A DNA stretch of 64,000 nucleotides from Bin80 sp965203305 (GTDB taxonomy: Bacteria > Bacteroidota > Rhodothermia > Rhodothermales > Bin80). The position numbers and the translations under genes are program-made. Every line of letters starts with the position of its first letter. Position 1 is the first letter of the stretch. Under the pieces are notes generated by a model. The model made no database searches and was not told the DNA's origin. It saw nothing but the letters and a program-made list of their open reading frames with translations. The stretch covers positions 1,488,001-1,552,000 of the forward strand of contig OZ241874.1 in the NCBI GenBank assembly GCA_965203305.1, in the 5' to 3' direction. This document shows, one piece after another, positions 38,174 to 46,589 of the stretch.

Positions 38174-39496
38174 ATGAACAGACGAACGGATCGACGAACT
38201 TTTATCAAGACGGCTTCTGCTGGTGTAGCCGGGGCCAGTCTCCTCGGCACTGTACGCGGCTTTGCCGCGCCGTCCAGCCAATTGAATGTTGCTGTCATGG
38301 GCGTGAACAGCCGGGGTGGGGTATTGGCCACCTCGTTTGCCCGGGCAGAAGGCTGCAAAGTCACGCATATCTGTGATGTAGACGAGCGTGCGGTTGCAAA
38401 ATCCATCAAAGAGGTTTCCGAAGTGGGGGGCGGGCATGTCCCGACCGGAGCTGTTGATATCCGCAAGGTGCTTGAAATCCCGGATGTGGATATACTGGTC
38501 ATTGCAGCACCTGATCACTGGCATGCCCCTGCTGCGATTATGGCCTTGCAGGCAGGCAAGCATGTCTATGTAGAAAAGCCTGCCAGCCATAATCCACGGG
38601 AGGCAGAGGTGCTGGTTCAGGCGCAGCAGCGGTATGACCGCATTGTCCAAATGGGCAATCAGCAGCGTTCCTCGGAGGAGTCTGCCCAGGTGATTGATGC
38701 AATCAGGGAGGGAATTATTGGTCGCCCGTATTATGCTCGTGCCTGGTATGCCAACAATCGCGGTTCCATCGGAAGGGGACAGTCTGCCCCGATTCCAGAG
38801 TGGCTGAATTATGATTTATGGCAGGGTCCCGCCCCGCGGATGCCGTATCAGGACAACCTGATTCATTATAACTGGCACTGGTTCCGGCACTGGGGGACGG
38901 GCGAAATCTGCAATAACGGGACTCACGAGATTGATGTCTGTCGGTGGGCCCTGGGAGTTGACTATCCGATCAGGGTCACCTCTTCCGGTGGACGGTATCA
39001 TTATGATGATGACTGGGAGTTTTACGATACGCAGATTGCATCATTTGATTTTGCGGGGGACAAGACCATTACCTGGGATGGTCGCAGTTGCAATGCCCGT
39101 CTGGTTGAGGGCCGCGGCCGCGGTGCTTCCATTCATGGTGAATACGGGACGGTTATCATTGATCGTGATGGCTATGTGGTGTATGATCAGGATAACCGGG
39201 AAGTATGGAAACGGTCACGGATGACAGGGGAGGCAACGATGGACATTCGTGGCGGCGGCGGGCTGACAGACCGGCATATTCAAAATATGTTACAGGCGAT
39301 TCGCGATGGATCTCCGCAGAATTCTCCGATTAGTGAAGGGCAAAAGAGTACACTGCTCTGCCATTTGGGGAATATTGCACAAAAAACAGGACATGTTCTT
39401 CAATGTGATCCGGCAAACGGGCGTATTCTGAATGACGGGGAGGCAATGGGCATGTGGAGCAGGGAGTATGAACCGGGCTGGGAAGTCGGGGTATGA
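38174..39496 (+). CDS. Gfo/Idh/MocA-family oxidoreductase with Tat signal
   Basis: This 440-residue protein opens with a twin-arginine signal (DRRTFIKTASAGVAGASLLG). The NAD(P)-binding Rossmann domain follows (VAVMGVNSRGGVLATSFA, CDVDERA, EKPASHN) with the C-terminal Gfo/Idh/MocA domain (NWHWFRHWGTGEICNNGTHEIDVCRWALG). Exported members with bound cofactor act on sugars or cyclitols in the periplasm. The substrate cannot be read from sequence. The position after the DUF5916/CBM9 protein may hint at carbohydrate processing. It is the last intact gene before a decayed island. Confidence 0.92.
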   Translation: MNRRTDRRTFIKTASAGVAGASLLGTVRGFAAPSSQLNVAVMGVNSRGGVLATSFARAEGCKVTHICDVDERAVAKSIKEVSEVGGGHVPTGAVDIRKVLEIPDVDILVIAAPDHWHAPAAIMALQAGKHVYVEKPASHNPREAEVLVQAQQRYDRIVQMGNQQRSSEESAQVIDAIREGIIGRPYYARAWYANNRGSIGRGQSAPIPEWLNYDLWQGPAPRMPYQDNLIHYNWHWFRHWGTGEICNNGTHEIDVCRWALGVDYPIRVTSSGGRYHYDDDWEFYDTQIASFDFAGDKTITWDGRSCNARLVEGRGRGASIHGEYGTVIIDRDGYVVYDQDNREVWKRSRMTGEATMDIRGGGGLTDRHIQNMLQAIRDGSPQNSPISEGQKSTLLCHLGNIAQKTGHVLQCDPANGRILNDGEAMGMWSREYEPGWEVGV

Positions 39497-39507
39497 TCCT
39501 GCCCTGT

Positions 39508-39536
39508 TCTGGCTTTGACGGTTCTGATGTGACATT
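39508..39536 (+). mobile_element. Relic end of an IS1634-type element
   Basis: Read on the plus strand, these 29 bases match the outer end (upstream of the transposase) of the intact IS at 42421-44378 at about 23 of 29 positions, starting from the very terminus. No second end or transposase fragment was found nearby. 39537-39808 and 39907-40118 show no other feature. Confidence 0.4.
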
Positions 39537-39808
39537 CCAGAGCATGAGATTCTGTAGACGGGACAGGAGTGTGGATGTCTCGCTCTCATCAGAGTCGTGC
39601 AGTAATGAATTTCTGTGTTACGCATCTGTTCGTTTGGTCCAGGCTTTTGTCGTCCTGCGGTTCAGGAGGAGTTGCTGGGAGGTGAACATCATATCAAAGA
39701 AAGGGAATAGGGCAGAGGAGCGTCAACATGATCTGGTATTCCAGCGAGGTCTCTCTGTACTGGAAATTTTCACGCCTCACGCAATACAAACACTCTGTGG
39801 AGACAGAT

Positions 39809-39906
39809 GAGCCCCTTGCAAAATTCCCGGATTACAGAGAAGTATCGCTCTGAGAGTGCTTGAAGGCATATTAGGTCGGGGGAAGATGTGTTTTTGCAGG
39901 AGGCTC
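39809..39906 (+). mobile_element. 98-bp MITE-like element, copy 2
   Basis: Imperfect terminal inverted repeats (gagccccttgcaaaa / tttttgcaggaggctc) bound an element that aligns without gaps to the copy at 18711-18807 in opposite orientation. It is non-coding. Partial copies lie at 45429-45472 and 40323-40352. Confidence 0.65.
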
Positions 39907-40118
39907 AGATAGTCGGCCTACTGCGCAAAATTCATCTCTGTATCCGCCATCATGCAGAATGCCTATTGACACAGACTTCCCCGACCCTGCATCCTGAACA
40001 AACAAGGGACGAAATCTGTCCAGAAGAGCCTCTTTCGTGAACAAACTGTGCAACGGAGGAGATCATCCAGCAAAATCCGCAGGGCTGTGGAACAGGTACG
40101 ATCTCGGAGTGTAATACG

Positions 40119-40345
40119 ATGCGGAATAGAGGGACTCATTCCCATGACGAGGAACGCCAGACCCCTCAGCAGGGCACAGCTTTTACGAAAGTTTCACAGC
40201 GAAGAGGCATGTCCCTGCCTTTAACAGGTGTGGGGAATCCAGGAGGATTATGTCTCCCGCCAGCAAAGCCGCAAACCTGCTGTTGCGGTCCATGCAGGAA
40301 GTACTTTACGGTAACCGAGGGCACTGTCATCCAGGATGTTTGCAA
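40119..40345 (+). pseudogene. N-terminal remnant of an IS1595-type transposase
   Basis: Split over two frames are LLRKFHSEEAC (near 40170-40205) and GGLCLPP...CCCGPCRKYFTVTEGTVIQD (40243-40340). This order matches the zinc-ribbon N-terminus of IS1595/ISXO2-type transposases (F.TEEAC, CPRC, CR.C.K.FTV..GT). The catalytic part is absent. The remnant ends where a MITE-like terminus (tttgcaagaggctc, to 40352) begins. Confidence 0.5.
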
Positions 40346-42399
40346 GAGGCTCAATAGACCAGTACACAGTTCTTACCGAAAACTGGCCGGGGAGATGTGG
40401 CAGGGTTTGGTGCTGTACTCCCCATTCCGTACCCACTAATTGCCAGTGATCTGACGATGACAGAGAAGCCCGTAGAGGCGATCATCAACGGCCATTTGGC
40501 GCGGATACTCCGCACGAGGAACCGGCACGATGGACCGAGAAAACGGTGTATGCAGAAAATACGGGGGTGATCCGTGATGAGCCGGGAAAGACCCCTGACA
40601 TTGTTGTCAATGCTCCGCCCTATCATCCGATCTGTCTTGAAATCAAGACAGGACACCCGAGAAATGTTGATGCACAGGCGAAGGGAAGAGTAGGCAAACG
40701 ACTGGAGAGAGACGGACGCAGGATTGAATCCGCCATTGCAGTTGTGCTTTCTGATGAGGTGAACAAGAACTCCCAGCGAAACCTCACCGAGACCAAACTG
40801 GAGCTTGCTGTCTACACGCTTGATGTGGAGGATACACTGGAGCGGTGGCCAAGTGAGGGATACATCGCGGGAGACATCAATTTTCTGGCTGATGTCATTG
40901 AACATACCTCGCTGTCTGCACGAAGACTGTGGGAGGGAACGAACCTTCTGGAACAGACCGTCCGCCAGTCTGCAGGACTGCTGACGGGAGACAGGAATGA
41001 GTATGTACGAAGAGAACTGGGGAACGTCCTGCGCCAGGAACCGGGAGAGCAAACGACCAGAATGACGATGGCGATTCTGGCGAATGCCGTGATTTTTCAC
41101 AAGCGTCTTGCCCGGCTCCGCCCGGACGAAGTGCCCGATATCGTGACCTGCAAAACAGGATTGGACATCTACCTGAAATCCCGTGTGCTTGCCTCCTGGC
41201 GACAGATTCTCCGGATCAATTACTGGCCCATCTTTGCCCTGGCCCATGATCTGCTGGAGATCCTGCCGGATTCCGAAACGAATGTGATCGTGGCACGACT
41301 GGAAGACATGGCCTCCTCGCTGCAGAATTTTGGAGCCATAGATGTGCATGATCTGTCCGGGCGCATGTTCCAGCAGCTCATTGCCGACCGCGAGTTTCTC
41401 GCGACCTATTATACGCTTCCCGCTTCTGCCATGCTTTTGGGAGAGCTGGCCATCTCTCGTCTCCGGGTGGACTGGAATGACCACTCGCAGATTTCCAGAC
41501 TGCGGGTTGGGGATTTCGCCTGTGGCACGGGGGCTCTCCTCGGGGCAGCCTGTCATGCGATCTCCTCCCGGTATCGCAGGGCCAGTGGCTATGATGGAGG
41601 AGGTCATGGTCGGAATGGACATCATGCCTGCGGCGGTGCACTTGACGGCGGCCACGCTCTCGGGCATGCACCCCGAAAGAGACTATGAAAACACGGAACT
41701 GGTCACGATCCCTTACGGAAAAACGGAACACGGGTACCGGGTAGGATCGCTGGATCTGATCATGGATGACTATGCCCCCGATGTTTTGGGGACAGGCAGG
41801 ACCGGATTATCCAGCCAGCAGGCCGTACAGGAGGATCGGGAGACAGGACGGAGGATTGAGGTTCCGCACAAGTCCATGGATGTGGTCATTATGAACCCGC
41901 CGTTCACGCGGGATGTGGGGGTGGAGGGGGAGAAGGAAGGGACCTGGCTTCCCTCTCTTGCCGCATTCGGCACTACCGAGGAGGATCGGGAAAAGATAAG
42001 ATGAGGGTGCGGAGAAACAGCATACAGAAAGAGCTGCAGAAAGCCCTCCGAAAAACAAACCATCAGGAGCGTCCGGCATGGCATGGAAATGTGGGGAATC
42101 CGACCTACTTTATGGATCTGGCACATGCCAAGATCCGACATGGCGGAATTATGGCACTGGTTCTGCCGGCCACTTTTGTAGCGGGGAAGGACTGGAAGAA
42201 TGCTCGGGAGCTGATCCGAAGACACTACGAAGACATCATGGTTGTGAGCATCCGGACAACAGGACAGAGAGAGCGGGCATTCTCGGCCGATACCGGGATG
42301 GCAGAAATTCTCCTGATCGCAACGCGAAAGAAATTCTATACTGCAAAGTCGGGACATCGAGACGAGAAGGGGGAAGGATGGGGGCACAGCCTGGAAAGT

Positions 42400-42420
42400 A
42401 TTCTGGCAGTCAATCTGAAT
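42400..42420 (+). repeat. Target-site duplication, left copy (21 bp)
   Basis: This copy is identical to 44379-44399; the flanking bases differ (t before this copy, g before the other). It encodes ILAVNLN in the interrupted gene. Confidence 0.9.
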
Positions 42421-44378
42421 CCTGACTTCGACGGTTAATTTGCGCACAGAGGCACTGGAGGGCGATTTTCACGAAAACTGAACACTACATCTGCCAGAAT
42501 TTCAGACAGATTCTTCGAAGATTGACCGCAAGGAGAGGGGGCGATCAGGCAAGATTTCCCGGCTTGAACAATACCGTCTGTCTCTGCAAGGTCTCTCCCA
42601 CCGCCCGGTAGAGCTTGATCCCCTCCGGGGTCGGTTTGGAGGGAATCAGGTATTCGGCTTCGGTTCCCCCGTCACGGAGAATGGAGGCTTCCACATTGGC
42701 GAGTTCGGTCAGAATTCGTTCCTCGCTCACCCGCTCTTTGGTCCCAAACATCGTATTGTACCGGTAGCGCAGAATACGGAGTAACGCAAAAGCGACAAAG
42801 CAGATCGCAATGTGGACCTGTACCCGGCGTTCCACCCAGTGAAAGATCGGGCGTATGGCCATGGTATGCTTCAATACGCGGAAGCCCTCCTCAATCCGCC
42901 ATAACTCCCCGTACTGGGCATATACCGAGGCTGCCTTCATGTCCGGCAAACTGGTCCACACCCCATGCAGACCGTCATACTGGGCATCCCGCGCAATTGC
43001 CTCCTCATGCAGGCTGACTCCCGATGGATCTACGTTCAGGAAACGCCCGCCACGCCCTTTTCCCTTCACTCCGCTTGTCAGTTCTTTCTTTCCCTTTTCT
43101 ATCGCCTCCTCCCGCTTGTGGACATCTCGTTTGGCCTTCTCCGGGCAGTAGCGCAAAATGAGTCTTCGCCCGCCCAGCACATGCTCGGTGATCTTCTTGC
43201 CCGTGCGCAGTCGCTTCCAGGACTGCTTCCCCGTAATGATTTTGGTCTGTGCTTTATTCAGAGACCGCAGACGTGCGGCAACCACGTAATCACACCCAAG
43301 ACTGCGCAACATGACCAGATTCTTCTCGCTCAACAGTCCCGCATCCGCCACGACAATGACACGGTCCAGGGCAAACCGTTCCTTAAGGTGCTCCAGAACA
43401 GGTTCCAGCGTCTTCACATCCGTCGTATTTCCCGGAAACAGTTCATAGGTGACCGGCAGTCCCTCTTGGGTCTGCACCAGTGCCAATACCACCTGAACCC
43501 GGTGCGGCTTCCCATCTTTGCTGAATCCCTTCCGACGAAGCTCATCTTCCACCTCGCTGGCAAAACTGAGAGAGGTTACAGCAAAAAACAGCACATTCAT
43601 GCTCCCGCCAAGCATCCCCACAGTCTCCTCACACACCAGTTGCTTGATTCTGGCAATCTCCTTCTCGCTTACGGCATCCATCATCCGGTAAAACTTTTCC
43701 ACCGGCACCTCCACTCCCTCCTCTTTGGACAGCAGCCGGGAATAGCCCAGCTTGCTGCCCCCGGGCGATGCCAGACGCAACAGCACGGCCTGCTTGAAGA
43801 GCCGCCGTGCCATCTTCCGCCGAGAATCCATGATTCTGTCAAATCCCATCTGGTCATATAAGGTACCGAACGCCTCATGAAATCCCATACAGATTCGGGA
43901 GACTTCTTCCAGCTTCCGGGCATCGGCAATGGGCAAAGCCTCACTTCCCTGCGGAGCTTTTCTTGCCTGGACAATGCGTTTGGCACGGGATTCATTCGGG
44001 TAGAGAGAGGGGCGTTTCTTCTCCTGCAGGCGGACAATCTCCCGTTCCGCCAGTCGAACCAGATTTTGCACCATAGGTCCGGGAGGGACACTTCCCACGG
44101 TTCGGACGACGCGCTGTCGGGAGTTTCCTTTCCTGTCGCGGTAATTCTGGATGATCTGGACACACACATTCCTGGTGGTCTTTCGGACCAGCTTTCGAAC
44201 CCACATGATGGAAACAGAGCGGAGGATGAACAGAAAACACAATATACGAAAAAAATTTCAAGGAACCAAAAAATCACCAGAACTGAACACTACAATTCAG
44301 AAATCGAAAAACCCTGCCCGTAACGCACGGAAATACAGGTTTCTACCGAAATGTCAAACCAAAACCGTCGAAGTCAGG
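42421..44378 (-). mobile_element. Intact IS1634-type (IS4-superfamily) insertion sequence
   Basis: The element is 1958 bp and ends in exact 16-bp inverted repeats (cctgacttcgacggtt at 42421-42436, its complement at 44363-44378). It is flanked by a perfect 21-bp direct repeat of target DNA. IS1634-type elements are known for long, variable target duplications. It carries one transposase gene on the minus strand and sits inside the restriction-modification pseudogene. The perfect target repeat suggests a recent insertion. Confidence 0.92.
42545..44242 (-). CDS. IS1634-family DDE transposase
   Basis: The frame has 565 residues; the family-like start is probably M13 (MWVRKLVRKTTRNVCVQII, ATG at 44206), giving 553. 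The transposase fold shows VIVVADAGLLSEKN around the second catalytic Asp. The C-terminal YGELWRIEEGFRVLKHTM segment is the Y-R-E-K signature of the IS4 superfamily with the catalytic Glu. VHIAICFVAFALL follows, typical of IS1634/IS1549 proteins. No frameshift is seen, so the element may be active. Confidence 0.92.
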   Translation of the reverse strand: MCFLFILRSVSIMWVRKLVRKTTRNVCVQIIQNYRDRKGNSRQRVVRTVGSVPPGPMVQNLVRLAEREIVRLQEKKRPSLYPNESRAKRIVQARKAPQGSEALPIADARKLEEVSRICMGFHEAFGTLYDQMGFDRIMDSRRKMARRLFKQAVLLRLASPGGSKLGYSRLLSKEEGVEVPVEKFYRMMDAVSEKEIARIKQLVCEETVGMLGGSMNVLFFAVTSLSFASEVEDELRRKGFSKDGKPHRVQVVLALVQTQEGLPVTYELFPGNTTDVKTLEPVLEHLKERFALDRVIVVADAGLLSEKNLVMLRSLGCDYVVAARLRSLNKAQTKIITGKQSWKRLRTGKKITEHVLGGRRLILRYCPEKAKRDVHKREEAIEKGKKELTSGVKGKGRGGRFLNVDPSGVSLHEEAIARDAQYDGLHGVWTSLPDMKAASVYAQYGELWRIEEGFRVLKHTMAIRPIFHWVERRVQVHIAICFVAFALLRILRYRYNTMFGTKERVSEERILTELANVEASILRDGGTEAEYLIPSKPTPEGIKLYRAVGETLQRQTVLFKPGNLA

Positions 44379-44399
44379 ATTCTGGCAGTCAATCTGAAT
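44379..44399 (+). repeat. Target-site duplication, right copy (21 bp)
   Basis: This copy is identical to 42400-42420. Joining 42420 directly to 44400 keeps the codon phase (42001 frame into the 44151 frame), confirming the duplicated target. Confidence 0.9.
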
Positions 44400-45428
44400 G
44401 AAAGACCTGGGGGACAACTGGAAGCTGCCGTTGCCGCTCGCCTGATGGAACAAGTCAGACGGGATCCATCGGCGCGTGCCGGAAGCATCAGACTGACCGC
44501 GAAGCATTCCCTGGGCAATTACTTTCGCCCCCGAACATGGTCTGCATGCGGTGTAGGAGCTGGGGATCTGGTGGAATTCATGGAGTCTCTCACGGACAGA
44601 GATCTGTTTCTTCCCCGGATGGGAAAGCCTGTGCCTGTCCCCGTTTGCCCGCTTGGTGAACTCGGACAGCGCGGAGTGTATTCACTGGACATCACGGGAT
44701 GGAACAAAGAAAGAGATGGAACGACAACCGCGCGCGGTCCCTTTGACCTTGCCCCCCTGACACCAGCCCCTGCATTCCCGATCCTGTGGGGGCATGATCA
44801 CAAGCGGGAGACGCGAATGATCGTATCTCCAGACAGGCAGTGCATTCCCAAAGAGGGATGCCGGGAAAGAGGGGGGAAGATGTGGGAAAACCATGCCTCA
44901 CGCCTCCATGTGAACATTAATTTTCAGCTTAACTCCCAACCCCTGGCTGCCTGCCTGACCGAAAAAAATCCTTGGGAGGAAGGGCCTGGCCGAACTTTAC
45001 TACAAGAAAGGAGTGGGAAATCCCTCTTGTTCTGTGGGCAAACACAACGATGGGCCTGATCTCCTTCTGGTGGGCGGGATCCCGACAGCAGAGGGCCCGC
45101 CCGGAGCTAACGGTTACAAGACACCCGGAACTGCTCATACTGGATCCGAGAAGATTCACTAGTGAGAAACTAATGAAGTTTGAAGAGATATTTCAGGAAT
45201 TTCGTGAGCAAGATTTCAAGCCGGCCAATGAGGCATACCGTGACAAGGTCAGACAGGAACTGGATAGGAAGATACTGGTGGAGTTGTTGGAGTTTGACCA
45301 AAGTATCATGGAAAATCTTGAAATCCTGCGCGAACAGTGGTGCCACGAACCCAGTGTTCACGGGGGAAAGAAGACAGCCCCGCCGCGTGGGTAACAGGAA
45401 AAATGGGCTTATGCAGCGTCTGTCCGCA

Positions 45429-45472
45429 GAACCTCTTGCAAAAATCCCGAACAACAGAGAAAGATCGCTTTG
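45429..45472 (+). mobile_element. Half copy of the ~97-bp MITE
   Basis: The first 40 bases match the left half of the copy at 39809 at about 32 positions, beginning at the terminal repeat (gaacctcttgcaaaaatccc). The right half is missing. It sits between the restriction-modification pseudogene and meaB. Confidence 0.5.
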
Positions 45473-45596
45473 ATCGTCAAAATCAGGAGAATACACGCGA
45501 ATTCTCTGGGGGTGCCAAACAAGCCTTCTGCGTATGATGGGCGAGGTTTCAGTATACAATTTCTTGACCTCATAGCTCTGGTCAGCAAATCATCCC

Positions 45597-46589
45597 CTAC
45601 TCTTCGCGATCTCTGTAGATTTGAAGTAGTCTGCGGGCGGCATGATGAACCGTACACTTGCCCTCTGCCACTTGTTTGCGAATGTCCTGTAATGCTTTCT
45701 GCACAAGTTTGGACTTTTCAAAGTCAGCGAGGAGAACTGTTTTTGCTGTCTCAAGGACAGCAAGTTGAATATGCTGTTGCCGCTGCTCTTCCAGGTGGCC
45801 GTTTGCCTGTGCTGTGCGTTCAAGGTTCTTGATGGACTTCCAGATATCCGTAATTCCTTCGTTCTGGGTTGCACTGCTGACCAGTACTTCTGGGGTACCA
45901 AAGCGGCTGGAATACAGACCAAGTGCACGCCGGTAGGCTTTGGCGGCAGCAGATGCCCTGTCTTTTAATTCTCCGTCAGCTTTCGTGACAGCGATCAGGT
46001 CTGCTGTTTCAAGGATCCCTCGCTTGATTCCCTGCAGCTCATCTCCGGCATGTGCCAGGACCAGCAGAAGGACAATGTCCACAGTGTTTCGCACAGCATA
46101 ATCTCCTTGGCCTGAGCCTACGGTTTCAATCAGAATCGGATTATATCCGGCTGCTTCGCACAGCAGGATTGCAGATCGTGTGGTGCGGGCGATCCCGCCC
46201 GAAGCAGTTCCCGAAGGGGATGGCCGAATAAATGTATTTGGGTGTTTTGCCAGCCGGGGCATGCGTGTTTTATCTCCCAGGATACTTCCTCCGGTCTGAG
46301 GGCTGGATGGATCAACAGGCAGCACAGCAATTCTGGCTCCCGATTCAACCAGCTGCATTCCCAAAACCTCAATGAGAGTACTCTTACCAACGCCAGGTGC
46401 CCCGGTAATTGCCACGCGCAGTGCAGTGCCAGCTTGTGGCATAATGAGCTCAAGCAGCCTTTCCGAAGACTCAACATGCATTTCCAGTGTACTTTCGACA
46501 AGCGTAATCCCCCGGCTCAGGCTGGCACGATCCCCGGCAAGGATGCCGTTTGCCAAAGCTTGAATCTCAGGAGTTCTGGACATGATCAT
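45597..46589 (-). CDS. meaB: Methylmalonyl-CoA mutase-associated GTPase
   Basis: This 330-residue G3E-type GTPase (MeaB/ArgK family) protects and reloads the B12 cofactor of methylmalonyl-CoA mutase. Visible motifs are P-loop GAPGVGKST, the PVDPSSPQTGGSILGDKTRM metal-binding/base region, SGTASGGIARTT, ETVGSGQGD in the switch region and the TKAD base-recognition motif (NKXD type). The start (ATG 46589 or 46583) overlaps the mutase stop. It is the last gene of a minus-strand operon with both mutase subunits. Confidence 0.95.
   Translation of the reverse strand: MIMSRTPEIQALANGILAGDRASLSRGITLVESTLEMHVESSERLLELIMPQAGTALRVAITGAPGVGKSTLIEVLGMQLVESGARIAVLPVDPSSPQTGGSILGDKTRMPRLAKHPNTFIRPSPSGTASGGIARTTRSAILLCEAAGYNPILIETVGSGQGDYAVRNTVDIVLLLVLAHAGDELQGIKRGILETADLIAVTKADGELKDRASAAAKAYRRALGLYSSRFGTPEVLVSSATQNEGITDIWKSIKNLERTAQANGHLEEQRQQHIQLAVLETAKTVLLADFEKSKLVQKALQDIRKQVAEGKCTVHHAARRLLQIYRDREE

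Larger units (their letters stand above)
40457..45394 (+). pseudogene. Single-chain restriction-modification enzyme, frameshifted and split by an IS
   Basis: The start is ATG 40457 (MTEKPVEAIINGHLARIL). The frame moves near 40500 to a stretch with a PD...ExK nuclease motif (TPDIVV, then CLEIK). It continues to methyltransferase motif I DFACGTGALL (near 41513), shifts near 41590, reaches NPPF (near 41896), and shifts again near 41995. The IS at 42421-44378 interrupts it, and the C-terminal part continues at 44400. A further shift near 44970 leads to the stop at 45394. Without the IS the product would be about 985 residues, the size of type IIG-like fused nuclease-methyltransferases. At least four single-base frame changes make it non-functional. 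Confidence 0.78.
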
